Of a DNA stretch of 64,000 nt, positions 50,221 to 58,364 are shown in pieces; position 1 is the first letter of the stretch; the number at the start of each line of letters is the position of its first letter. The DNA lies in the NCBI GenBank assembly GCA_934457415.1, contig CAKSHM010000002.1, positions 198,647-262,646 on the forward strand, in the 5' to 3' direction. The translations under genes were made by a program, and so were the position numbers. Source of the DNA: an uncultured Eubacteriales bacterium (lineage in GTDB: Bacteria > Bacillota > Clostridia > Oscillospirales > Acutalibacteraceae). A model generated the notes under the pieces. It did not search any database. It had not been told where the DNA came from and saw only the letters and a program-made list of their open reading frames with translations.

Positions 50221-50369
50221 TGAGAAAATTAAAAAAATATAATTCCCCGAGCCTTGAATTTTTAAAAATACTGCCTGATGAGAATATCAGTGCGTCAGGC
50301 ACCTCGGATCCGAATTTCAACGATGTAGATGTTAACTATGATGGCAATGATACAGAATACGGTTGGTAA
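50220..50369 (+). CDS. 49-aa peptide, coupled to the secreted protein
   Basis: Start ATG 50220-50222 overlaps the TAA of the previous gene, with a perfect GGAGG 6 nt upstream, so the gene is real. It reads MRKLKKYNSPSLEFLKILPD and ends DVDVNYDGNDTEYGW: a basic N-terminus, a PSLE motif and an acidic, Asp/Asn/Gly-rich C-terminus. There is no signal peptide or Cys. It resembles small clostridial proteins with a P-x-LE-motif leader, so a modified-peptide precursor is conceivable but not shown. Confidence 0.6.
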   Translation: MRKLKKYNSPSLEFLKILPDENISASGTSDPNFNDVDVNYDGNDTEYGW

Positions 50370-50712
50370 AAAAATATTTGCCGCATTGCTTGCCTGCATT
50401 CTTGCGCTTTCGCTTTGCGCATGCGGCAAAAATAAATCTAAATCCGATAAAAACAAATCGGATTTAAAATCAAGCTATTCATCGCAGGAATTATATTCGG
50501 AAGGGTCCAAAGATAATTCCGTGGTGTCGGATAAAAATTCTTCGGAAATAAAAAACAGCGGTAAAAATTCATCAGACAGCAAAAATAAACCGACCTCTGA
50601 TATTTCCGTCGAAGTTGAAACCGACAGCGGCTTTTCTGATGGCAATAAAGAGAATGAAAATAAGAACAGCAGTGAAAACAGCTCTTCTTCCGAATGGCTC
50701 GGACCGTTCTAA
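50329..50712 (+). CDS. Small Ser/Lys-rich lipoprotein ending in SEWLGPF
   Basis: The signal segment KKIFAALLACILALSLCACG gives lipobox LCAC. The rest (about 90 residues) is low complexity, rich in Ser, Lys, Asn and Asp, so probably unstructured. The last seven residues, SEWLGPF, are identical to those of the 1800-aa dockerin protein. Start is uncertain (ATG 50329, 50341 or 50347; no clear site), and it overlaps the 49-aa gene. It is an outer-surface lipoprotein. Confidence 0.6.
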   Translation: MLTMMAMIQNTVGKKIFAALLACILALSLCACGKNKSKSDKNKSDLKSSYSSQELYSEGSKDNSVVSDKNSSEIKNSGKNSSDSKNKPTSDISVEVETDSGFSDGNKENENKNSSENSSSSEWLGPF

Positions 50713-50754
50713 AGTTAGACATTAGACACCGGACGGTAGATATTAGACAATACC
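50689..50754 (+). repeat. Shared 3' sequence, copy 1
   Basis: From TCCGAATGGCTCGGACCG onward the DNA is identical to 56628-56668 for about 41 nt and then nearly identical to ACAATACCC, including the stop codon and tandem TTAGACA-type units. Confidence 0.85.
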
Positions 50755-51240
50755 CTTAAGTTTTCACTATCGTGAAAAAGAAGGGCGCCTTGCTATAGAT
50801 TCTGCTGAAACCCAAGCTTCCCCTTTAGACGAAAGGGAAAGTGTCAAGGCGAAGCCTTTGACGATAGGGTTTGGTTATATCAGTGCCGTAAGGCACACAA
50901 CAGTCTAATTTCTAAATTCTATTGTCTAACATCTAATAGAATACCCCTCAGTCAGCTTACGCTGACAGCTCCCCTCTGTATTGACATTCGTCAATAAGAA
51001 GGGCGCCTTGCTTAAGATTTTACAGAGTCCAAAGCCTCCACTAAAGTTGTTAGGGGAGGTGGCAAAGCGGAGCTTTGACGATAGGGTTTGGTTAAGCCAA
51101 TGCCGTAAGGCACACATCATAGTCACCCTTTAGTGCAAGGTAGGCAGAAATAACCGGCCGGAGCCGGACTGTCAAAAAATATAAAACAAAACCTGCCGAT
51201 AGGTTAAATCGGCAAAGAAACTTTTAAAACAGAAAGGAGC
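50713..51240. repeat. Intergenic repeats: TTAGACA units, inverted ends and two core copies
   Basis: No gene is visible in this gap. It starts with imperfect TTAGACA repeats. Near 50907-50940 the inverted form (ATTGTCTAACATCTAA) recurs, so the first 230 bp look like a short element with inverted ends. Core repeats with GAAGGGCGCCTTGC and GACGATAGGGTTTGGTTA occur at about 50785-50880 and 51000-51095, and once more at about 56750-56825. The last part has hairpin GCCGATAGGTTAAATCGGC before the 51249 gene. Confidence 0.65.
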
Positions 51241-51248
51241 GTGCCTGA

Positions 51249-54200
51249 ATGAGATCAATAAAAGGGCGCAGGGCAGTGGCATTTTTACTCAGTCTGTCTG
51301 TTTTAGTCGCCTGCTTTTCCGTGTTTACGCTGAAAAATTCCTTTGTTTCGGCAGAGGGCGTGGGCTTTTCGGATAATTTTGAATCGGGGCTTAAATGGGA
51401 GCTTAAAAGCGGCACTCCGAGCGACGGCGAGGAATTGGGGACAATTTCTGACGGAACAAACAATTATCTTCAAATTCCGTCAGGATCAAGCGCATTCTAT
51501 TCGCCGAAATCCTCAGTATTCAGCAATTCGGGACAAAAGGTCTATTTCAAAACCGATGTCAATTTGAAAAATACCAATCCCGCAAGCCGTCTTTCGCTTG
51601 TTTATTGGTATAAAAATGCCGAAAACTGGAAAGCTTTTCAAATTTATAAGGATTCCGACGGTTCATATCAGGGAATGGCGCTTTGCATGACAGCAGGAAT
51701 TGCTTCTTCAAAGAACTCTTCTAAAGCTTCGGTTCTTTCCTGCTCAATGACTCCTACGGATACAGGCTCTTGGACAGGAAACAAAATGATTGCTTTAAGC
51801 AATGACGAATGGGTTACCTTAGAGCTTATAATCGAAAACGGCGAGTCATTCAGAGTAAAGCTTACAAGAAGCGGCGAAAATACCGAGTATACCATGCTAA
51901 ACACTCATAAAAGCGGATATACCTTGGCATACCGCCTGAATGAATCTTCAGCGCTGAGCGACGCTGAAAGAAAAGCCGCTGTTTTTGACGCTTTCGATAT
52001 GCGCAAGGAAGGCTTTGCTGTAGCAAAAACAGGCAGTAGCACAAAGCCTGCTTTTATTGATAATTTCACATTGCGCTGTGCTGCAGCAAATGAGGATTCC
52101 GATTCTTTGATAGCTCTGCTTTCAAAGGAAAAATTCACGGGGATTTTATCAAAGACAACCGAAACCGTTCAGGTTTCAGATAAATCCGCGGTTGAGGAAG
52201 CTTTAACGGAATTTAATAAGCTTACAGACAATCAGAAATCCTTTTTAAGCGCGGAAATTACCTTGCTTAATAATTTAAAGCAAGCAATATATTTTAAAGA
52301 GGTTCCTTCCCGTCCTACAGGCGGAGATTTAGACCCGATATTCTTTGATTTCGAAAATTCTTCGGATTCTAAGTATTGGTCGGCTGCAAACAAAACAAAC
52401 AGTAATCCTTGGGGATTTAGCGAAAATCCCCTTAAAAGCGGACTTAATACCAGTAATACAGCTTTCAGGGTTTCTTCAAATAATAACTCTGGAGTTATAC
52501 CTTATTACTATTTGCACCCTAATTACTGGACTGAAAACGGAACATTTTCCGAGCTTTCGGGAAAGATTTATTCTTCGGGTGCTTTGCACTGGGGAGCGCC
52601 GATATCCATTTGGTATTATTTCAAGGATGAAAACAATTATAAGCGCTTAGACCTTATTCTTGAAAACGGGAAATGGTGCTGCCGCACATATTTTAAAGCC
52701 GACGGCTACTGCGATTCAAAGGGTTCGGCAAATGTATATACAAATTATTACAGTACCGATATTGTAGCAAGCTCTGCCGATTGGTTAAGCTTTAAATTAT
52801 CTTATTCATCATCAAAGGTTGTATTTATACTTACAGATAATGACGGAGCTTCAACAGAGCTTGAGCTTACTCAAAACGGTAAATGCTATAAGACTTCCGA
52901 CCTTAAAACAGAGGTAAGCGAGCCGACAGTTGCTTTGAATTCCGGAAAATTCGCTTTCGGCGGACCCGGATTTGCAGATTATTATATTGATGATATAAAT
53001 ATTAAATTTTCTGAAGGTGCGTCGGATGTTGCTCAGCAGTATCTCGATAAATGGTCCTCACTTCTTGGCAAAAATGTCAATTCCATAACAAAGGCCGATA
53101 AGGCTCAGGTGGACGCCGCTTATGCGGAATTTGAAGCTCTTCCTTATGACGCTCAGCTTTTGCTCGCAAAAGAAAAGAAGCTTCTTTTAAAGCTTGTAGA
53201 GCGCGTGGAAGACCTTGACCTTATGGAAAAATTGGGCGTAGGTCAGGCAACTGTTTCGGACGGATTCCATGAGGATTTTGAGGGACAGTATGCCAATGAA
53301 AAGTGGAGACATAAGGATGGGAAAACTTCCGATTCGTTTATCTCCAAGAATGACAGCTTTAAGGTGATAACCGATCCGGATAATAAATCGAATCATATAC
53401 TTGAAATTAGAGGCAAAAGCACTTATTATAGAGTCAGAGACTTTTTGTGGCCTCAGATGGCTTCAATGAAAAAAGCTTCATACCGAGTTAAGTTTGATAA
53501 TTCTAAGACTGTATTTCTCGGAACCTCCTTCTATGTAAGCTATATTGATGAGGATAACTGGTCAAAGGTTTATTTCTACAGGGATTATGACGAATATTAT
53601 TGCTATAATTTTACTTGGTGCGTTGACGGAGTTCAGCAGTTCGACGGCGGACGAGAGTTAAGCCCCGCATTCGATTTTAAGGATTGGGTAAATGTTGAAA
53701 TCGAATACAATGTGCAGACTCTTAAGGCAACTATGATTCTTACTGCAGATTCGGATCCTAAAAACCCGATTTCGATTATTGCCAATATGCTTTCCCCGAA
53801 AGCAAGGCTTATTCTTGCTTCGCCTAACGGCTGGGAGCACAATGCCTCGGGCGCTACATGGTATGACGATATAAATATTGAGTTTATCCCCGGCGATTGG
53901 GACGAGGATATAGAAATTACAGACCCTGTTGTTTATTATACTTCAAGTACACATATAAAACCCGGGGATGTAACCATGCTTTACGGGCAAAACTTGGGCA
54001 ACACCGCAGTTAAGCTCGAAATTGTAAGAGCAGAGGATAAAACCGATAAAGCAGGCTATGTTTTGCAGGATTACTTCGATGAAAAATCCTCGGAGGCAAA
54101 ATATTCAAAGCCTTTAAATCCCGAGCTTTATTTTACCGGCGATGTAAGAACTGTTGAATATATTCAGCAGAGCGAAAATTGCTTTAAATTTGAAGTTCCC

Positions 54201-56651
54201 TCCGATTTTGAGGACGGCGTGTATATCGTTAAGGTAACACCGAGATATTCTTCTTCAAACCCTGTTTATGCCTATATAAATCTTCCGAGGATTGATTATA
54301 CTATCGGCGATGAGGGAAGCGTTGCGACACAGGGCGGAACTTTAAGAATTTTAGGAAAGCATATCGCCGTTGATACCGTAAGCGACGAGCGCGTTTATGA
54401 TGCGGACAAAATAAATTCCATGAACCTTAAGGTTAAATTAAGGTCAAAAGCAGGAGCGGAATATGACCTTCCTATTTCTTCGGTTGAAAGTCAGTATTCT
54501 ATTACCGCATCGGTTCCGAATAATATTCCTAAGGGTAAATATGAGGTAACCGTTTATAACGGCCACGGAAACAATTCCTGCTGGAGCAAGCCTTATGAGG
54601 TTGAAATCGGCTCTTCTTGGACGGACAGCCGTCACGAAGAGGTATTCAATGTCCTTGATTACGGTGCAGACACCGCAATTGACGGAAACGATACTCCCGC
54701 ATTTGTTGCCGCTCTTGACGCAGCAGCGAAAAACGGCGGAGGAACTGTATATGTTCCGTCGGGAACATATACCCTTGTGTGGGCAATAGCTATCCCTGAA
54801 AATGTATATTTAAAGGGTGACGGAATTGAGACCTCAAATATAATGTTTTCTCCTTATAAATATCAGTTCGGCTCTCTGCCCAAGCACATGATTTCAGCTG
54901 TTAAAAATGTTGAAATTTCCGATATCAGCTTTTACGGACAGCGCACTGGACACTTTATCGGCGCAACCTGCGAAGCGGAGAATATCAATATCCATGATAT
55001 CAGAATTCAGCAAAGTCCTATGGGAGGAACGCCTACCGAGGGCTCTGCAGGACAGAACCTTGTAAGCTATACAGAGCTTAAGTCTATGGTCTGGGCGGAA
55101 GCAATGCAAAGCTCATGGGGAATAAACTTCGGAGACGAAGCCGATAATATAAAGATACAGAATAATGATATTATGTATTTCGAAACGCCGATGCGCGGAG
55201 GAAGATACACCTATCTTACCTGCACCGACAACTCTCTTATCTCTACAAACAGCTCGTATTTCTCGTTCAGAACTAATAAAACCATTTTAGAAGGAAATTA
55301 CACTAAGCGTATAACAGTAGGTTTAGGAGGAGACGGTTTTTATGCTGCAGATAATACATTCGGAATGGTTCTTACAAACAACCGAGAAATATTCACCACC
55401 GACGGAACCGCTTATTACGGCGAAAACCGCGGAGGCATAGTCAAAAAAATCAATGATACTACTTATCAGATAACAACCGGTCAGAGCTGGGGAGACAACC
55501 ATTGGGTAGGAAACAGTCTCTATGTAATTCAGGGACAGGGCGCTTGTCAGGTTCGCAGAATTGTAAAGAGCTACGGAAACATTCTTGTTATTGACACTCC
55601 GTTTGTAATAGAGCCTAACAGAAATTCACGAGTTGTAATTCATAACAACCGTTATAACATGTGTTTTGTCGGAAATGATGTTTCAATAGGCTCAAACTTC
55701 GGTACATACGGAACACTTGTCGGAACGGTTCTCGATTCAAATAAGATTCATCAGTCCGAGGGAACAGGCATGTGGGCTTACGGCGACAGCCCGAACTGGT
55801 ACAACTCGATAGTAAACAGTCATTATTATGACGGATTTTTCTATCATGCTACCGGAGAGAATGACGGCACCGACTATATGCATATTCAGCTTTATGCTCA
55901 CGGATTTGCAAACACCTCGACAGCAGTGGTTATGCGAAACAATTTGCTTGAGGATAATGCCTATATAAGCCTTATCGCACCTAACGGAAAATGTATGCTT
56001 GATACCGTTATTGACAATAATACAATAAGAAATTCGATAAACGGTCTTGTTATAACGAGCGGAAACAATACAGTCAACATGCAGAGTACGGTAATTTCAA
56101 GGCTTACTACGGAGGATGTCGCAGTTCCGATGTCAGGCTCTTATGCTCCGCTTCTTACAAGTCAGAACAGCTTCGGCTACAATCAGCTTGTAATGTATAA
56201 GTGCGGAGACGAGGTCACTGAAAACTTCATTGTCGGCGATGTCAATATGGACGGCAAGATTACCATGAAGGACGCAACCGCAATTAAGTATTACATTGTA
56301 GGTATTGCGGACCTTGACGAGGAGCAGTTAAAGCGCGCCGATACCAACGGCGACGGCAAGGTTACTATGACCGACTCGCTTCTTATAAGACGCTATCTTT
56401 TAGGCGAAGCCGAAATAGGGGATAAGACCGACCCTGATGACAGCTCATCTTCAGGCTCATCATCTTCATCATCTTCATCATCCTCTTCGTCTTCATCTTC
56501 TTCGAGTTCTTCCTCGTCGTCAAGCTCGTCATCGTCTTCATCTTCGGGCAGTTCGTCAGACTCATCGTCTTCTTCGTCAGGTTCTTCGGGCTCGTCTTCT
56601 TCAAGCTCAAGCTCGTCATCTGACGATTCCGAATGGCTCGGACCGTTCTAA
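51249..56651 (+). CDS. 1800-aa secreted multi-domain protein: lectin-like domains, pectate-lyase beta-helix, dockerin
   Basis: Signal peptide (1-36), then three concanavalin/LamG-like domains (about 38-280, 360-590, 670-890), separated by helical spacers, then two beta-sandwich (IPT-like) segments (about 900-1115). A pectate-lyase-3-type parallel beta-helix follows (about 1130-1660: EVFNVLDYGADT, AALDAAAKNGGGTVYVPSGT). A type-I dockerin lies at 1663-1728 (GDVNMDGKITMKDATAIKYY and DTNGDGKVTMTDSLLIRRYL). A run of Ser of about 55 residues leads to SEWLGPF. It probably degrades or binds a plant or host polysaccharide outside the cell. AAAGGAG precedes the ATG. A partner cohesin could be the 44691 protein. 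Confidence 0.85.
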   Translation: MRSIKGRRAVAFLLSLSVLVACFSVFTLKNSFVSAEGVGFSDNFESGLKWELKSGTPSDGEELGTISDGTNNYLQIPSGSSAFYSPKSSVFSNSGQKVYFKTDVNLKNTNPASRLSLVYWYKNAENWKAFQIYKDSDGSYQGMALCMTAGIASSKNSSKASVLSCSMTPTDTGSWTGNKMIALSNDEWVTLELIIENGESFRVKLTRSGENTEYTMLNTHKSGYTLAYRLNESSALSDAERKAAVFDAFDMRKEGFAVAKTGSSTKPAFIDNFTLRCAAANEDSDSLIALLSKEKFTGILSKTTETVQVSDKSAVEEALTEFNKLTDNQKSFLSAEITLLNNLKQAIYFKEVPSRPTGGDLDPIFFDFENSSDSKYWSAANKTNSNPWGFSENPLKSGLNTSNTAFRVSSNNNSGVIPYYYLHPNYWTENGTFSELSGKIYSSGALHWGAPISIWYYFKDENNYKRLDLILENGKWCCRTYFKADGYCDSKGSANVYTNYYSTDIVASSADWLSFKLSYSSSKVVFILTDNDGASTELELTQNGKCYKTSDLKTEVSEPTVALNSGKFAFGGPGFADYYIDDINIKFSEGASDVAQQYLDKWSSLLGKNVNSITKADKAQVDAAYAEFEALPYDAQLLLAKEKKLLLKLVERVEDLDLMEKLGVGQATVSDGFHEDFEGQYANEKWRHKDGKTSDSFISKNDSFKVITDPDNKSNHILEIRGKSTYYRVRDFLWPQMASMKKASYRVKFDNSKTVFLGTSFYVSYIDEDNWSKVYFYRDYDEYYCYNFTWCVDGVQQFDGGRELSPAFDFKDWVNVEIEYNVQTLKATMILTADSDPKNPISIIANMLSPKARLILASPNGWEHNASGATWYDDINIEFIPGDWDEDIEITDPVVYYTSSTHIKPGDVTMLYGQNLGNTAVKLEIVRAEDKTDKAGYVLQDYFDEKSSEAKYSKPLNPELYFTGDVRTVEYIQQSENCFKFEVPSDFEDGVYIVKVTPRYSSSNPVYAYINLPRIDYTIGDEGSVATQGGTLRILGKHIAVDTVSDERVYDADKINSMNLKVKLRSKAGAEYDLPISSVESQYSITASVPNNIPKGKYEVTVYNGHGNNSCWSKPYEVEIGSSWTDSRHEEVFNVLDYGADTAIDGNDTPAFVAALDAAAKNGGGTVYVPSGTYTLVWAIAIPENVYLKGDGIETSNIMFSPYKYQFGSLPKHMISAVKNVEISDISFYGQRTGHFIGATCEAENINIHDIRIQQSPMGGTPTEGSAGQNLVSYTELKSMVWAEAMQSSWGINFGDEADNIKIQNNDIMYFETPMRGGRYTYLTCTDNSLISTNSSYFSFRTNKTILEGNYTKRITVGLGGDGFYAADNTFGMVLTNNREIFTTDGTAYYGENRGGIVKKINDTTYQITTGQSWGDNHWVGNSLYVIQGQGACQVRRIVKSYGNILVIDTPFVIEPNRNSRVVIHNNRYNMCFVGNDVSIGSNFGTYGTLVGTVLDSNKIHQSEGTGMWAYGDSPNWYNSIVNSHYYDGFFYHATGENDGTDYMHIQLYAHGFANTSTAVVMRNNLLEDNAYISLIAPNGKCMLDTVIDNNTIRNSINGLVITSGNNTVNMQSTVISRLTTEDVAVPMSGSYAPLLTSQNSFGYNQLVMYKCGDEVTENFIVGDVNMDGKITMKDATAIKYYIVGIADLDEEQLKRADTNGDGKVTMTDSLLIRRYLLGEAEIGDKTDPDDSSSSGSSSSSSSSSSSSSSSSSSSSSSSSSSSSSSGSSSDSSSSSSGSSGSSSSSSSSSSDDSEWLGPF

Positions 56652-56693
56652 AGTTAGACATTAGACACTAGACGGTAGATGTTAGACAATACC
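56628..56693 (+). repeat. Shared 3' sequence, copy 2
   Basis: Near-identical to 50689-50754, starting within the coding region of the SEWLGPF tail and running past the stop into TTAGACA-type units. Confidence 0.85.
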
Positions 56694-57056
56694 CCTCAGT
56701 CGCGCATAAAGCGCGCCAGCTCCCCTCTGTATTGACATTGTCAATAAGAAGGGCGCCGAAAAGCTTCCCCTTTAGACGAAAGGGGAAGTGTCAAGGCGTA
56801 GCCCTTGACGATAGGGTTTGGTTATAATCGCGGCAAAGCCACACATTAAAAAAAGTCCCTCTTGCCCTAAGGGGGGATGTCAAGGCAATTTGCCTTGACA
56901 GGGGGATTTGTCGAATGTTCCTATTAGTGCGGCAGGAGAATTTCCTGCCGCGCTAAGGCAAACGATAGCAATTCGACCGAAAAATCCTTATTCGGATTTT
57001 TATCGCTTGCCTTAGTATATTCGGGTCTAATTGATTAAATAACAGGAGAGAATAAA
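56652..57056. repeat. Intergenic repeats and hairpins before the two-component genes
   Basis: No gene is seen. The gap holds one copy of the GACGATAGGGTTTGGTTA core (about 56750-56825), a GGGGGATGTCAAGGCAA region and a strong stem GCGGCAGGA/TCCTGCCGC (56929-56951). Structured repeat copy B follows (56954-57014). The 57057 gene begins 42 nt after it. Confidence 0.65.
56954..57014. repeat. Structured repeat, copy B
   Basis: TAAGGCAAACGATAGC pairs with TATCGCTTGCCTTA; the inner hairpin is AAAAATCC-TTATTC-GGATTTTT. The outer arms match copy A (42970-43030), the inner sequence does not, yet it also pairs. Confidence 0.65.
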
Positions 57057-58364
57057 ATGGCAGATCTAAACATAATTATAGCTGACGATACGCCGTCAAT
57101 AAGACAAGGCCTTAAAGCCGTAATAAAAGAAAATGCTTCTTTTGCCGATATTCTCGGAATTTTTTCAGACGGTCAATCGGCGCTTAACTATATCAAGGAT
57201 AATGCCGAAAAAATAAACGCGGCGATTTTGGATATTCAGATGCCTTATGTTTCGGGACTTGATATTGCGGAATATATTTATGAAAATAATATTCCGATAA
57301 GCGTTATAATTATCAGCGGCTACAGGGAATTTGACTATGCAAAGCGCGCCATTTCGAGTCATGTTTTTAAATTTGTCTGCAAGCCTGTTGTTTTTCAGGA
57401 GCTGATAACAACCCTTGACGAAATAAGAAAAAACACTCATTTAATGCTTGAAAATAAGAACAGAATAGAGGAAACCAAAAAGCTTGCAATGCAAAGCTGT
57501 CTTAACAGTGCAAGACTTTTATACGATACGAATGATACTTACGGTTTTAAGCCTCTTTCGGACTTTTTTTCCGAAAAAAGGGAAGAGGATTTTATAATAA
57601 CCGAATTTAAGGCAGAAAACAAACCGGAAATAATTGAATTAAAGGACGGAAATTTTGCTTTTTCTGTAGACAAAAAAGAAGGCTGTTCGGTTTATTTAGC
57701 CATGCCGAATAAATTAAAGGATAACAGCGGTTTTGAAATTTTAAATACCTTTTCCGGTTTAGATAACTGTCTTTTTTGCAAACGGGTGACCTTAGCGTCG
57801 AGGAGTTTTGTAAAAAGCGTGCGTGAGATCAATCACGAAGTTAAAATTATATCCTCAAACGAGCTTATAAATTATCTTTCCTCTGACTTTGAAACGGCAA
57901 AAAAATTTATTTTAAAATATATGCAGGAAAAATTCGGGATATCGGAAGAAGATCTCGATACGCTTGAGAGCAAAAATGATCCGTCGGAGCTTGTTAAAAC
58001 TGCGGAAAATATAATCCTTGCATCTTTTTCAGACAAGGAACGGCTTGTAGAAAATGTAAAGCTGTTTATAAAAGAAAATTTCTGTTATGATATGTCGTTA
58101 AATCTTGCCGCGGAGCATTTCGGAGTTTCGGTAGGATATTTAAGCAGGACTTTTAAGGAAATAACGGGAATGCTGTTTATTAAATATTTAACAGAGGTAC
58201 GTATTCAAAAAGCTATTCATTTAATGAACACAACGAATAAATCATTGAACGATATTGCTAAAGAGGTCGGATATGATTCAAATAAAAATTTCCGTATGAA
58301 TTTCAAAAAAATAACAGGTTTGCTTCCGAACCAGTATGTATACATGCAGAGGAGGAAAGACTGA
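57057..58364 (+). CDS. YesN-type response regulator (receiver + AraC HTH)
   Basis: The 435-aa protein has a receiver domain (1-120; IIADDTPSIRQG, phospho-accepting Asp in AAILDIQMPYVSG, Lys in KFVCKPVVF), a long linker (about 135-330) and a C-terminal AraC-type double HTH (about 335-432; LNLAAEHFGVSVGYLSRTFK; SLNDIAKEVGYDSNKNFRMN). CAGGAGAG precedes the ATG. It is the partner of the sensor kinase with overlapping stop and start (TGATG). It probably controls the ABC transporter and secreted proteins upstream. Confidence 0.93.
   Translation: MADLNIIIADDTPSIRQGLKAVIKENASFADILGIFSDGQSALNYIKDNAEKINAAILDIQMPYVSGLDIAEYIYENNIPISVIIISGYREFDYAKRAISSHVFKFVCKPVVFQELITTLDEIRKNTHLMLENKNRIEETKKLAMQSCLNSARLLYDTNDTYGFKPLSDFFSEKREEDFIITEFKAENKPEIIELKDGNFAFSVDKKEGCSVYLAMPNKLKDNSGFEILNTFSGLDNCLFCKRVTLASRSFVKSVREINHEVKIISSNELINYLSSDFETAKKFILKYMQEKFGISEEDLDTLESKNDPSELVKTAENIILASFSDKERLVENVKLFIKENFCYDMSLNLAAEHFGVSVGYLSRTFKEITGMLFIKYLTEVRIQKAIHLMNTTNKSLNDIAKEVGYDSNKNFRMNFKKITGLLPNQYVYMQRRKD

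Noticed and set aside
50713..50760. TTAGACA tandem units as a CRISPR array
   Set aside because: The units are 7 bp, imperfect and without spacers of constant length; no cas genes are near. It is a simple repeat.
51120..51235. A riboswitch (c-di-GMP or cobalamin type) before the 1800-aa gene
   Set aside because: GCAAGGTAGGCAGAAATAACC and the CCGG stem look structured, but none of the conserved cores of known classes is present.
56437..56664. A His/Arg/Leu-rich frame inside the Ser run of the 1800-aa gene
   Set aside because: It is the out-of-frame reading of TCA/TCT/TCG repeats and not a real protein.
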